Source: Methylobacterium sp. 10 | Lineage (GTDB): Bacteria > Pseudomonadota > Alphaproteobacteria > Rhizobiales > Beijerinckiaceae | Direction of reading: 5' to 3' | Length of the DNA: 64,000 nucleotides | Assembly (NCBI RefSeq): GCF_000519085.1 | Contig: NZ_KI912577.1 | Location: 2,774,632 to 2,838,631, forward strand | In this document: positions 11,437-20,901 of the stretch, in pieces | Numbering within the stretch: position 1 is the first letter of the stretch | Layout: each line of letters begins with the position of its first letter | Program-made: the position numbers and the translations under genes | The notes under the pieces: generated by a model | Databases searched by the model: none | Seen by the model: only the letters and a program-made list of their open reading frames with translations | What the model was told of the DNA's origin: nothing

Positions 11437-12927
11437 TCACCGCAGGCCGGAGAGAACCTTCGGCATCATCTCCGGCAGATCCTCGGCGATGAGGCCCGGC
11501 CCGTGCCGCAACCCGGCATCGCCGTGGAGCCACACCGCCGCGCAGGCGGCCTCGAAGGCCGGCATGCCCTGCGCCAGCAGACCGGCGACGAGACCGGCCA
11601 GAACGTCGCCGGAACCGGCGGTTCCGAGATAGGGCGTGGCGTGGTCGTTGATGACGGCGCGTCCGTCGGGCGCGGCGACGACGGTATCGGCGCCCTTGAG
11701 CACCACCACCGCCCGGACGATGGACGCCGCCCTCAGCGTCCGTTCGAGCTTGCTCGCCTCCGGGTCGACGGCATCGGTACCGGCGAAGAGGCGGGCGAAC
11801 TCGCCGGAATGCGGGGTCAGCACTGCCTGCCCGCCGCCATCCGCGACGAGGCTCGCCAACTGATCGACCTCGCCCTTGAAGCTCGTGAGCGCGTCGGCGT
11901 CGAGGACGAGGCTTCGCCCGACCCCCGCCGCCACGGCGACGCGCTCGCGCGTCGCCTCGCCGCTCCCGAGGCCTGGCCCGGCGAGGATCACGTTCAGGCG
12001 CTCGTCCACCAGGAGATCGTCGAGGTCGTCGGCCGTCTCGCAGGGCGTCAGCATGATCGCGGTGAGATGCGCGGCGTTCTCCGCCATCGCGGCGGCGGGG
12101 GAGGCCACGGTGACGAGGCCGGCGCCGACCCGCAACGCCGCGCGGGCGGCGAGGCGGATCGCCCCGGTCTTGAAGGCCGGGCCGGACAGGGCCACGACAT
12201 GGCCTCTGGTATATTTGTGGCTGATCGCGTCGAGCCTCGGGAAGGCGCCGCCCCAGAGATCGGGCCCGTTGCGCCAGACCGTCGGTGTGCCGGCCAGCCC
12301 CTGTTCGAGGGCGGCGTCGCCGATGCCGATATCGGCGACGTGGAGATGGCCGCAATGGTCGCGGCCCGGCTGCAGCAGATGGCCGGGCTTGAGCGCGACG
12401 AAGGTCACCGTCTCGTGTGCCCTCAGCGCGACCCCGCGCAAAGCTCCGGTATCGCCGTCGATCCCGCTCGGAACGTCGACGGCGAGGACGGGAACGCTGT
12501 TCGCCGCGACCCGCTCGACCAGGGTCTTCGCGGCGCCGTCGAGGTCGCGGGACAGGCCCGCCCCGAACAGGGCGTCGACGACGAGGGCGGCGCCAACCGG
12601 ATCGGCCTCGGTGAGGACGAGCCCCTGCCAGTCCGCCGCCGCCAGGGCGGCATCACCCGTCAGGCTCTCCACCGGCACGGTGCAGACGAGGTCGACGGCG
12701 TAGCCGTTCCGTTCGAGGAGGCGGGCGGCGACGAAACCGTCCCCGCCGTTGTTGCCGGGTCCGCAGAGGACCAGGATCCGCGAGGACGCAGGTACCATCG
12801 CGGCGGCCCTGGCGGCTACGACGGCACCCGCCCGGCGCATCAGTTCGATCCCCGGAACGCCCGCCGCGATCGCGGCTTCATCCATTCTTCGCATCGCGTC
12901 GACGGTGATCAGACGGTGTGACGGCAT
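11437..12927 (-). CDS. nnr: bifunctional NAD(P)H-hydrate epimerase / ADP-dependent NAD(P)H-hydrate dehydratase
   Basis: This enzyme repairs hydrated, inactive NADH and NADPH: the N-terminal domain (YjeF_N, about 1-215) epimerises R and S hydrates and the C-terminal domain (YjeF_C, 225-496) dehydrates the S form using ADP. Visible motifs are CGPGNNGGDGFVAARLL in the epimerase half and LTPHSGEFARLF plus GTAGSGDVLAGLVAGLLAQ in the ribokinase-like dehydratase half. The start at 12927 (MPSHRLITVDAMRRMD) matches the family; an in-frame ATG 16 codons earlier is possible. The gene is divergent from glnB, with about 215 bases between them. Confidence 0.95.
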   Translation of the reverse strand: MPSHRLITVDAMRRMDEAAIAAGVPGIELMRRAGAVVAARAAAMVPASSRILVLCGPGNNGGDGFVAARLLERNGYAVDLVCTVPVESLTGDAALAAADWQGLVLTEADPVGAALVVDALFGAGLSRDLDGAAKTLVERVAANSVPVLAVDVPSGIDGDTGALRGVALRAHETVTFVALKPGHLLQPGRDHCGHLHVADIGIGDAALEQGLAGTPTVWRNGPDLWGGAFPRLDAISHKYTRGHVVALSGPAFKTGAIRLAARAALRVGAGLVTVASPAAAMAENAAHLTAIMLTPCETADDLDDLLVDERLNVILAGPGLGSGEATRERVAVAAGVGRSLVLDADALTSFKGEVDQLASLVADGGGQAVLTPHSGEFARLFAGTDAVDPEASKLERTLRAASIVRAVVVLKGADTVVAAPDGRAVINDHATPYLGTAGSGDVLAGLVAGLLAQGMPAFEAACAAVWLHGDAGLRHGPGLIAEDLPEMMPKVLSGLR

Positions 12928-13028
12928 TGCGAACTTTCGTCTTGTCTCGTGTGACCATGCCTGCGCACCACTCATGCCGCGCCGCTATTTCAGGCGCAAA
13001 GCAGTCATGGCTGAAACGATTTGCATTC

Positions 13029-13049
13029 AATGCCTACCGAATAGGCATT
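13029..13049. promoter_or_regulatory. 8-bp inverted repeat upstream of glnB, candidate operator
   Basis: AATGCCTA (13029-13036) and TAGGCATT (13042-13049) are separated by 5 nt, giving a perfect dyad in an A/T-rich patch 95 bases before glnB and 100 bases before the divergent nnr gene. It may bind a dimeric regulator or form a small hairpin. No known binding-site consensus is matched with confidence. Confidence 0.35.
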
Positions 13050-13053
13050 TTAA

Positions 13054-13482
<429 letters not shown>

Positions 13483-13710
13483 CGCGGGGCCTCGGCCGGT
13501 CCACGGCGAGGGTCGAGCGACAAGGGTCGAGCGATACGACGGGATGCGAAGGCATCGACCTGTCACGATCCGGCCGCGCACGGCTCTAGCCTCGCGCCGC
13601 ACCAGAAGCTAAGTCCCTTCGCGCACGCCCCTTCCCAATCCGCGGCACGCCACCGCGTGGTGCGGCAAAACCACGGCCGAAACAGGCCGAGCCTCGAAGG
13701 AGACACAGGG

Positions 13711-15123
13711 ATGGCAAAGACCGCCGATCAGGTCCTCAAGGACATCAAGGACAACGACGTCAAGTACGTCGATTTCCGCTTCACCGATCCCCGGGGAAAG
13801 TGGCAGCACGTCACGTTCGACGTGTCCCTCGTCGATGAGGAAATCTTTGCCGAAGGCACGATGTTCGACGGCTCGTCGATCGCCGGCTGGAAGGCGATCA
13901 ACGAATCCGACATGCTGCTGATGCCCGACCCGGCGACCGCCTGCATGGACCCGTTCTTCTCGGCCTCCACCATGTCGATCGTCTGCGACGTGCTCGAGCC
14001 CTCGTCGGGCCTGCCGTATTCGCGCGATCCGCGCAGCACCGCCAAGCTCGCCGAGGCCTTCCTCAAGTCCACCGGCATCGGCGACACGATCTATGTCGGC
14101 CCCGAGGCCGAGTTCTTCGTGTTCGACGACGTGAAGTTCGGCTCCGACCCGTACCATACCGGCTTCCAGCTCGATTCGGTGGAACTGCCCACCAACGGCT
14201 TCACCGATTACGAGGGCGGCAACCTCGGCCACCGCGTCGCCACCAAGGGCGGCTACTTCCCCGTGCCGCCGCAGGATTCGGCGCAGGACATGCGCGGCGA
14301 GATGCTGGCCGCCATGCAGTCCATGGGCGTCAAGGTCGAGAAGCACCACCACGAGGTCGCCTCCGCCCAGCACGAGCTCGGCATGAAGTTCGACACGCTG
14401 ACCCTGCTCGCCGACCACATGCAGATCTACAAATACGCGATCCACAACGTGGCCCAGAGCTACGGCAAGACCGCGACCTTCATGCCCAAGCCCGTCTACG
14501 GCGACAACGGCTCGGGCATGCACGTGCACCAGTCGATCTGGAAGGACGGCAAGCCGATCTTCGCCGGCGACAAGTACGCCGATCTCAGCCAGGAATGCCT
14601 CTGGTACATCGGCGGCATCATCAAGCACGCCAAGGCGCTCAACGCCTTCACCAACCCGTCCACCAACTCCTACAAGCGCCTGGTGCCGGGCTACGAGGCC
14701 CCCGTGCTGCTGGCCTATTCGGCCCGCAACCGTTCGGCCTCCTGTCGTATCCCGTGGACGACGAACCCGAAGGCCAAGCGCGTCGAGGTCCGCTTCCCCG
14801 ACCCGATGGCCAACCCCTACCTCGCCTTCTCGGCCCTGCTGATGGCCGGCCTCGACGGCATCATCAACAAGATCGATCCGGGCCCGGCCATGGACAAGGA
14901 TCTCTACGACCTGCCCCCGCGCGAGTTGAAGAAGATCCCCACCGTCTGCGGCAGCCTGCGTGAGGCGCTGACCAACCTCGACCGCGACCGCGGCTTCCTC
15001 AAGGCCGGCGGCGTGTTCTCGGACGACCAGATCGACTCCTTCATCGAACTGAAGATGGCGGAAGTGATGCGCTACGAGATGACCCCGCATCCGGTCGAGT
15101 TCACGATGTACTACTCGCTCTGA
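13711..15123 (+). CDS. glnA: glutamine synthetase type I
   Basis: GlnA makes glutamine from glutamate, ammonium and ATP as a dodecamer and is the main ammonium-assimilating enzyme. The 470-residue protein shows the GSI signatures [10 protein letters not shown], the ATP-binding [16 protein letters not shown] and [10 protein letters not shown]. The adenylylation loop [10 protein letters not shown] is present, with Tyr399 as the modified residue, so the enzyme is of the regulated GSI-beta type. A GAAGGAGA ribosome site precedes ATG 13711. It is downstream of glnB and ends with a clear terminator. Confidence 0.98.
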   Translation: MAKTADQVLKDIKDNDVKYVDFRFTDPRGKWQHVTFDVSLVDEEIFAEGTMFDGSSIAGWKAINESDMLLMPDPATACMDPFFSASTMSIVCDVLEPSSGLPYSRDPRSTAKLAEAFLKSTGIGDTIYVGPEAEFFVFDDVKFGSDPYHTGFQLDSVELPTNGFTDYEGGNLGHRVATKGGYFPVPPQDSAQDMRGEMLAAMQSMGVKVEKHHHEVASAQHELGMKFDTLTLLADHMQIYKYAIHNVAQSYGKTATFMPKPVYGDNGSGMHVHQSIWKDGKPIFAGDKYADLSQECLWYIGGIIKHAKALNAFTNPSTNSYKRLVPGYEAPVLLAYSARNRSASCRIPWTTNPKAKRVEVRFPDPMANPYLAFSALLMAGLDGIINKIDPGPAMDKDLYDLPPRELKKIPTVCGSLREALTNLDRDRGFLKAGGVFSDDQIDSFIELKMAEVMRYEMTPHPVEFTMYYSL

Positions 15124-15131
15124 GACGAGCC

Positions 15132-15157
15132 GGCCGGGCGGTCTCGCCCGGCCTTTT
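15132..15157 (+). terminator. rho-independent terminator of glnA
   Basis: A 9-bp perfect stem GGCCGGGCG/CGCCCGGCC with a GTCT loop is followed by TTTT, starting 9 bases after the glnA stop. Confidence 0.9.
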
Positions 15158-15440
15158 GAACGATTCGCGACGCCGGGGCCTCGAAAGGGGCTCCGGCGTT
15201 TCGCGTTTCAGTCGCTGAAAGTCTGTTTCATCGGATTTCTCAGCGGACCCGTATGACAAAGTCGGTCAGACGAACAATGTACTGTGTCGGCGCGGTTATT
15301 GCTCATGATGCGATTTCCACTTGAGGATACGGCATCATCACTGCATATCCGCGAAACGACGGAAGTTGACATGCAGGCCTCCCCGGAATTTCTGAAGTTC
15401 GGCAGCCTACGATAGTCACACATTTCGCGGGATGCGCGGC
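15158..15440. other. non-coding stretch between glnA terminator and intergenic repeat
   Basis: Together with the repeat at 15441-15554 this makes a 472-base gap between glnA and the arginase gene. I see no convincing gene, tRNA or known RNA in it. A minus-strand open frame across it runs into the repeat and has no family features. Confidence 0.5.
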
Positions 15441-15554
15441 TCTCCTCCCCCTTGTGGGGAGGAGTTGGAGGTGGGGGTGGCCCCGCCAGCCTCCGCAGCT
15501 TGAGGGTCGCCCAACCACCCCCACTCCTAACCTCTCCCCACAAGGGGGAGAGGG
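15441..15554. repeat. palindromic intergenic repeat (CTCCCC..TTGTGGGGAG family)
   Basis: The left arm 15443-15479 (CCCCCTTGTGGGGAGGAGTT then GGTGGGGGTGG) is mirrored by the right arm 15516-15553 (ACCCCCACTCCTAACC then CTCCCCACAAGGGGGAG), with about 36 bases between them. Each arm end is itself a small hairpin (CCCCTTGTGGGG, CCCCACAAGGGG). Elements of this kind are scattered in intergenic regions of many Rhizobiales. Both flanking genes, glnA (+) and arginase (-), converge on it. Confidence 0.75.
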
Positions 15555-15595
15555 ACGCGCTCCGCCTGAAAGAACAGAGGTGTGAATCCCGTCGG

Positions 15596-16525
15596 TCAAA
15601 AACTCCGCGTCGGGCGGTCGAGGACGCTGCGTCCCATCAGGCTGGCGGCGAGGTCCGTCATCAGGATCGCGGTGCGGCCGCGCTCGTCGAGGAAGGGGTT
15701 GAGCTCCACGAGGTCGAGGCTGCGGACGAGGCCGCTGTCGTGCAGCATCTCCATGGCGAGATGCGCCTCGCGGAACGTGGCGCCGCCCGGAACCGTGGTG
15801 CCCACGCCCGGCGCGATGCCCGGATCGAGGAAATCCACGTCGAGGCTCACATGCAGCCAGCCGCCGGCGGCGGCCACGCGGTCGAGGAACGCCTTCAGCA
15901 GGATGCCGATGCCGAATTCGTCGATGGCGCGCATGTCGTGCACGGTGATCCCCGCCTCGCGGATCGTCCGCCGTTCCGCCGGATCGACGCTGCGCAGGCC
16001 GATCATGCAGACATTCTGCGGTTTCACCGGCGCGACCGGCGGCGGCAGGTAGGGGCCGAACCCCTCGAGGCCGAGGGCATAGGCCATCGGCACGCCGTGG
16101 AGGTTGCCGCTCGTCGTGGTCTCCAGGGTGTGGAGATCGGGATGCGCGTCGAGCCAGAGCACGTACAGCTCGCGCCCCTCCTCGGCCGCCCGCCGGCTCA
16201 TGCCCGAGATCGTACCGGCCGAGAGGCTGTGATCGCCGCCGAGGAAGATCGGCAGGCCCTCGCCCCCGGCCCGATAGGCGGCTTCGGCCAGCGCGGCCGT
16301 CCAGCGCGCGAAATCGGACAGGTTGGTCACGCTCGGATTGGGATGGGCGACGGCCACGCCGGGGGGCGGGGCGATGTTCCCGCGATCCTCCACGACGAGG
16401 CCGAGGGCGGTGAGGGCGCCGCCGAGTCCGGCCGCCCGGTAGGCGCTCGGCCCCATGTCGCAGCCCAGGCGGCTCGTGCCCTCCTGGACCGGCACGCCAA
16501 TGAGGATGCAGCGTTTCTCGTCCAT
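15596..16525 (-). CDS. rocF: arginase
   Basis: Arginase is a manganese enzyme that splits arginine into ornithine and urea. The 309-residue protein has the metal-binding motifs GGDHSLSAGT, DAHPDLHT and SLDVDFLDP, plus NLHGVPMAY between them. The start at 16525 (MDEKRCILIG) has GGAGAGCG just upstream; an in-frame extension further upstream is less likely. The ornithine cyclodeaminase gene precedes it on the same strand by 72 bases, so the two form an arginine-to-proline catabolic unit. Agmatinase-type relatives are the main alternative. Confidence 0.93.
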   Translation of the reverse strand: MDEKRCILIGVPVQEGTSRLGCDMGPSAYRAAGLGGALTALGLVVEDRGNIAPPPGVAVAHPNPSVTNLSDFARWTAALAEAAYRAGGEGLPIFLGGDHSLSAGTISGMSRRAAEEGRELYVLWLDAHPDLHTLETTTSGNLHGVPMAYALGLEGFGPYLPPPVAPVKPQNVCMIGLRSVDPAERRTIREAGITVHDMRAIDEFGIGILLKAFLDRVAAAGGWLHVSLDVDFLDPGIAPGVGTTVPGGATFREAHLAMEMLHDSGLVRSLDLVELNPFLDERGRTAILMTDLAASLMGRSVLDRPTRSF

Positions 16526-16597
16526 GGGTTCGCTCTCCGATCCGCCGGCAGCATAGGGCCCGCGCACGACACCTGTGAGGCACCGGCCGGCGGATCT

Positions 16598-17665
16598 TTA
16601 CGGCGCCGCAGGATCGGGACCAGCCCGGCCCTTCGCCCGAAGGAGCATCCCGAACAGGTCGCGCGGATCATCCGGGTCCGCCAGCAGATCGAGATCCTCG
16701 AAGAAGCCGGTGCCGGCCAGCACCGAGCGGAGGTATCGCAGGGCGGAGAAATCCTCGACCGCGAAGCCGACGGAATCGAACAGCGTGATCTGCCTCTCGT
16801 CCCGCCGCCCCGGCACCTCGCCGGCGATGACCCGCCAGAGTTCGGTGACGGGATGATCGGCGGGCAATTGCTGGATCTCGCCTTCGAGCCGGGTCTGGGG
16901 TGCGTATTCCACGACGATCTCCGAACGGCGGAGGATGTCGGGGTGGAGCTCCGTCTTGCCGGGGCAATCCCCGCCGACGGCGTTGATGTGGATGCCGGGG
17001 CCGACGAGGTTGTCGGTGAGGATGGTGGCGCATTGCTTGTCCGCCGTCGCCGTGGTGACGATGTCGGCGCCCTCCACCGCCTCGGCGGTACTCGCACAGA
17101 CCTGGATCCGGAAGCCGAACCCACGGAGATTGCGCTCGCATTTGGCGCTCGCCGCCGGGTCGATGTCGTGGAGCCGCAGGGAATCGATCCCGATCAGCGC
17201 CTTGAAGGCCAGGGCCTGGAACTCGGCCTGGGCACCGTTCCCGATGATCGCCATGGTCCGCGCGCCCTTCGGGGCGAGGTATTTCGCGGCCACCGCCGAC
17301 ATGGCGGCGGTGCGCAGAGCCGTGAGGATCGTCATCTCCGTGAGCAGCATCGGGTAGCCGTTGCCCACATCGGCGAGCACGCCGAAGGCCGCCACGGTCT
17401 GGCGCCCGCTATGGGCGTTCTTCGGGTGTCCGTTGACGTATTTGAAGCCGTAGGTGGTGCCGTCGCTGGTGGGCATGAGTTCGATGACGCCGTCTGTACT
17501 GTGGGAGGCCAGGCGCGGCTGCTTGTCGAACAGGTGCCAGCGCCGGAAATCCGCCTCGATCGTGGCGGCCAGTTCCCGGAGGAACCGCTCGACGCCGATG
17601 GCGAGGACGAGCCGCATCATGTTGTCGACGCTGACGAAGGGAACGACATTCAGTTTGTCCGACAT
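16598..17665 (-). CDS. ocd: ornithine cyclodeaminase
   Basis: Ornithine cyclodeaminase uses bound NAD to convert ornithine to proline with release of ammonia. The 355-residue protein belongs to the ornithine cyclodeaminase/mu-crystallin family. The dinucleotide-binding loop IIGNGAQAEFQ lies in the middle, preceded by the substrate region TYGFKYVNGHPKN and ILTALRTAA, and followed by DIDPAASAKC. The length is typical. It is upstream of the arginase gene and divergent from an amino-acid permease, which fits arginine or ornithine use as nitrogen source. Confidence 0.94.
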   Translation of the reverse strand: MSDKLNVVPFVSVDNMMRLVLAIGVERFLRELAATIEADFRRWHLFDKQPRLASHSTDGVIELMPTSDGTTYGFKYVNGHPKNAHSGRQTVAAFGVLADVGNGYPMLLTEMTILTALRTAAMSAVAAKYLAPKGARTMAIIGNGAQAEFQALAFKALIGIDSLRLHDIDPAASAKCERNLRGFGFRIQVCASTAEAVEGADIVTTATADKQCATILTDNLVGPGIHINAVGGDCPGKTELHPDILRRSEIVVEYAPQTRLEGEIQQLPADHPVTELWRVIAGEVPGRRDERQITLFDSVGFAVEDFSALRYLRSVLAGTGFFEDLDLLADPDDPRDLFGMLLRAKGRAGPDPAAP

Positions 17666-17804
17666 GACGCCTCGTTCTCCCGTACGGTTTCGCGCCGATC
17701 ATAGGCACAAGGAGTGCCCGCGCGAGGCGGCATGGCGCTTGCTGCCGGTATGAGGGCAACATGATCGGCACCTCTCGTCCCGGTCGCCGTGGGGTCGCGT
17801 CGTG

Positions 17805-19241
17805 ATGGGGTCGTCGGTCGGATCGGACGAAGGGCGGAGCGACTGGCGCCGGGCGGTGCTGCGGCGGAAACCCGTATCCCCCTCGACACAGGATACCGAT
17901 GCCGGAGCCCGCCCCCTCGAACGCTCCATCGGCCTGTTCCGTTTGGTCATGTTGGGCGTCGGCGCCACGGTGGGCACCGGCATCTTCGTGATCCTGAACG
18001 CGGCGGTGCCCGAGGCCGGCCCCGCCATCCTGGTCTCGTTCCTGCTGGCCGCCGTCACGGCGGGACTCACGGCGCTCTGCTACGCGGAGCTGGCCTCTGC
18101 CCTGCCGCTCTCGGGCTCGTCCTATTCCTATGCCTATGCGACGCTCGGCGAACTCGCGGCCTTCCTCGTCGGCGCCTGCCTCCTCCTCGAATACGCGGTC
18201 GCCGCCTCGGCCATCGCCGTCGGATGGGGCCAGTATCTCAACGAGGTCTTCGGAGCGCTCATCGGCTGGACCATGCCGGATTCGATCAGCCAGCCCCCCG
18301 GCCGGGGCGGCTACGTCAACCTGCCGGCGGTCATCCTCATCGGCCTGTGCGCCCTGCTGCTCCTGCGCGGTGCGGCCGAATCGACCGCGATCAACGCGGT
18401 TCTCGTGGTCCTGAAGCTCGCGGTGCTGGTGTTCTTCGCCGTCATCGCCCTCACGGCGTTCGAGCCGGCGAACCTCACGCCCTTCGCACCGTTCGGCTGG
18501 GCCGGCATCGGCACCGCCGCCTCGACGATCTTCTTCTCCTATATCGGCCTCGACACGATCTCCACGGCGAGCGAGGAGGTGCGCGACCCGGCCCGGACGC
18601 TGCCCCTCGGCATCCTCCTCTCCCTCGTCATCGTCACGGCGATCTACCTCCTCGTCGCCGTCGCGGGGGTCGGCGCTCAGCCCTGGACGCTCTTTGCCGG
18701 GCAGGATGCCGGGCTGGCAGTGATCCTGCGGACCGTCACCGGGACGGCGTGGCCGGCGCTCGTCCTGTCGATCGGGGCTGTCATCTCCATCTTCTCGGTG
18801 ACCCTGGTGACGATGTATGGCCAGACCCGGATCCTCTTCGCCATGAGCCGCGACGGGCTGCTGCCGGCACTGTTCCAGCGGGTGGACCGGCGCAGCCGAA
18901 GCCCGAACGCCAACACCCTGGTGGTGGCGCTCTTCGTCGCCGCGCTGGCGGCCCTCGTCCCCCTCGACGTGCTCGCCAACCTCACCAGCATGGGTACCCT
19001 CGTGGCCTTCACGGCGGTCTCCCTCGGCGTCGTCATCCTGCGACGGACGCGGCCCGACCTCCCACGAGGATTTCGCGTGCCGTTCTACCCGCTCGTCCCA
19101 CTCGCGAGCCTCGCCTGCTGCCTCATGCTCATCGCGGCGCTGCCACGGGACACCTACCTGCTCTTCGCGATCTGGATCGGCGTCGCCCTGGTGATCTACA
19201 CCGCCTATTCCCGGCGTCATTCGCAACTGGCGCGCGCCTGA
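17805..19241 (+). CDS. APC-superfamily amino-acid permease
   Basis: A 478-residue integral membrane protein with about 12 hydrophobic segments. The first transmembrane helix contains the APC signature VGATVGTGIFVI, and a later one reads FFSYIGLDTISTASEE, typical of cationic amino-acid transporter-like APC members. The final segments are WIGVALVIYTAYSRRHSQ. It is divergent from ocd/arginase across about 140 bases, so arginine, ornithine or a related cationic amino acid is a reasonable substrate guess, but the sequence alone does not show it. GTG at 17802 directly before the ATG is an equally possible start. Confidence 0.88.
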   Translation: MGSSVGSDEGRSDWRRAVLRRKPVSPSTQDTDAGARPLERSIGLFRLVMLGVGATVGTGIFVILNAAVPEAGPAILVSFLLAAVTAGLTALCYAELASALPLSGSSYSYAYATLGELAAFLVGACLLLEYAVAASAIAVGWGQYLNEVFGALIGWTMPDSISQPPGRGGYVNLPAVILIGLCALLLLRGAAESTAINAVLVVLKLAVLVFFAVIALTAFEPANLTPFAPFGWAGIGTAASTIFFSYIGLDTISTASEEVRDPARTLPLGILLSLVIVTAIYLLVAVAGVGAQPWTLFAGQDAGLAVILRTVTGTAWPALVLSIGAVISIFSVTLVTMYGQTRILFAMSRDGLLPALFQRVDRRSRSPNANTLVVALFVAALAALVPLDVLANLTSMGTLVAFTAVSLGVVILRRTRPDLPRGFRVPFYPLVPLASLACCLMLIAALPRDTYLLFAIWIGVALVIYTAYSRRHSQLARA

Positions 19242-19351
19242 AGCGGCACGGACGATCGTTTCGCTCTATAGGATGGGCCGCCAGGCCTTGCACCGCCGCT
19301 CGGCGGCTTCCAGGTGATGTCGGCTGTTCCTCAAGCGGATCGAACGCGACG

Positions 19352-19612
19352 ATGCCCCGATTCTTCTTTCACACCCATATCGGCCGGGAGGTCATCGCCG
19401 ATCCCACCGGCACGGAATTGCGCGACGCCGACCATGCCTGGGAAGTCGCCCGCGACACGATCCAGGCGACGATGGCCGAATCGGAGGCCCAGGCGCGCCT
19501 GATGGGAGCCATCCTGGTGGTCACCGACGAATCCGGCGAAACCATCCTCGAATTCCCGTTCTCCGAGGTCGTCACCCTCGCGCCGGACGAGCCGGCTCCG
19601 ACCGTGCATTGA
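19352..19612 (+). CDS. small DUF6894-like protein
   Basis: An 86-residue acidic protein beginning MPRFFFHTHIGREVIADPTG, followed by LRDADHAWEVARDT and VVTDESGETILEFPFSEV. The MPRFFFH start and the late DESGxxxxxFPF motif mark a family of small cytoplasmic proteins abundant in Rhizobiales and Methylobacterium, with no known function. It starts 110 bases after the permease and converges on the peptidase-like gene downstream. Confidence 0.8.
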   Translation: MPRFFFHTHIGREVIADPTGTELRDADHAWEVARDTIQATMAESEAQARLMGAILVVTDESGETILEFPFSEVVTLAPDEPAPTVH

Positions 19613-19626
19613 GACGCCCCGGCGCG

Positions 19627-20436
19627 TCACCGGGTCTTGGGGGCCTCGCCCTCCACCGCCACGGCCTGCCTGATCGCCGCCAGCAGGGCGCCTTCGAACA
19701 GCAGGGCGGAGCCGTAATGGAAGTCGAGGTCGAAGGGGCGCCGCGAATTCATGGAGAGCGAGGCGCTCTGCATCGCCACGAGACGGCCCGACAGGTCGAA
19801 CAGGCCTGAGCCCGAGCCGCCGAAACCGTCGTTGCAATTGTGCCGGGCACGGCGGATGTCGTCCTCCGTCGGCGGGTCGATCTGATGGATCGCGCAGGTC
19901 TCGGTGCTGCTCGGCCCGCGATAATTCTCATGCCCGCCCGGTGAGACCATCACCACGGGGATCTCCGCGATGCCCGTGGCCAGCGTCGGCGCGTCGGGGA
20001 CGGGCTGCGGCGGCGGGCCGACCACCGCCTCCGTGAGGTCGATCAAGGCCCAGTCGTCGGTGATGTGCAGGGCCTTGGCGTCGGGCGCCGCGCCGAGGCG
20101 CAGGCTCGCCGGCACGAAGCCGTAGTTCCGCCCGCCGATCTGGAAGAAGCAATCCTCCACCTCCCGCGTCACCTCCATGCGGCGGTTGCGGAAATTGTGC
20201 GCGTTCATCACCACGAGGCGCGGCGACCCCACGAGCCAGGCGGCGGCCGCCTTCTGCGGGATGCCGTCCGGCCGGCGATGGCAGAACAGGACACCCGCGC
20301 CGGGATAGCGGGTGATGTCGGCACCCGTGAGATCGCGGCGCCCGTCATGCGGATACAGGGCGGCCATGCGCAGCTCGTCCGCCGATGCGGCAGCCGACGC
20401 CATGGCGGCGAGCCCGGCCAGCGCCAGTCTTCGCAT
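19627..20436 (-). CDS. exported trypsin-like serine peptidase
   Basis: A 269-residue protein with a signal peptide (MRRLALAGLAAMASAAASA). The chymotrypsin-fold triad can be placed at His in VVMNAHNF, Asp in DDWALIDL and Ser in GGSGSGLFDLSG, and Cys residues may form disulfides (VLFCHR, DCFFQ, TCAIHQ, HNCNDG). The nucleophile context is GGSGSG rather than the usual GDSGG, so activity is likely but not assured. The start at 20436 is chosen for the signal peptide; upstream in-frame starts would add a polar extension. Confidence 0.8.
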   Translation of the reverse strand: MRRLALAGLAAMASAAASADELRMAALYPHDGRRDLTGADITRYPGAGVLFCHRRPDGIPQKAAAAWLVGSPRLVVMNAHNFRNRRMEVTREVEDCFFQIGGRNYGFVPASLRLGAAPDAKALHITDDWALIDLTEAVVGPPPQPVPDAPTLATGIAEIPVVMVSPGGHENYRGPSSTETCAIHQIDPPTEDDIRRARHNCNDGFGGSGSGLFDLSGRLVAMQSASLSMNSRRPFDLDFHYGSALLFEGALLAAIRQAVAVEGEAPKTR

Positions 20437-20598
20437 CGTCCGGGACCAGGCGTGGCGTCTCGGGCATTCGGCTGCGACAAGGGTCATCTGGGCTGTGAAC
20501 CGATGCTGATGCTGCGCCATCGCCGCTCGATCCGGGGGAGGAGGGCGGTTCGGAACGTGACGGCCTCGCCCGCAGGGCAGGGCCTCCGCGAAACCTGC

Positions 20599-20901
20599 TC
20601 AGTCCGGCGGGTCCTTCTTCACGGACACGCACATCTTCACCGCCGATTCCAGCTTGATCTCGCCCGGATTGCCGATATTCGCCGTCTCTTCCAGGCAGCG
20701 GATGAAGTAGTTCTTGTCGAGCTCAGCGTTCAGGCTGGAGAAGGCCTTGCCCATGCGCGTGGCGAAATCGATCTTCTCGTCCGTGGAGGCACGCGGCCAG
20801 CGCGACACCTTGTCGTCCATGGTCAGCCGTGCCGCATTGGCAATCGATGGCAGGACAATCAGGCAAATCACGAGCGCAGTTGTTCTTCTGATCATCGGCA
20901 T
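20599..20901 (-). CDS. small exported protein divergent from mxaF (positional candidate for MxaW)
   Basis: A 100-residue protein with a clear signal peptide (RRTTALVICLIVLPSIANA). The mature part is mostly helical and polar with two Cys residues (FIRCLEETA, AVKMCVSVK). Nearest gene on the other side is mxaF, transcribed the opposite way 550 bases away. In Methylobacterium extorquens a small methanol-regulated gene of unknown function, mxaW, lies divergently upstream of mxaF, so this is a positional candidate for it. I cannot confirm the identity from sequence. Confidence 0.7.
   Translation of the reverse strand: MPMIRRTTALVICLIVLPSIANAARLTMDDKVSRWPRASTDEKIDFATRMGKAFSSLNAELDKNYFIRCLEETANIGNPGEIKLESAVKMCVSVKKDPPD

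Noticed and set aside
13009..13026. Sigma-54 promoter upstream of glnB (TGGC...TTGC)
   Set aside because: The spacing between GG and GC is 12 nt rather than 10; another TGGC...GC match near 13078 has correct spacing but a poor -12.
15208..15543. Minus-strand open frame upstream of the arginase gene
   Set aside because: Its N-terminal third is encoded by the palindromic repeat (PPPPPTPPHKGEE) and the rest has no family features.
17409..19226. Minus-strand open frame of 605 codons opposite the permease gene
   Set aside because: Its translation is dominated by Asp, Glu, Arg and Gly and has no conserved motif; the opposite strand encodes a clear permease.
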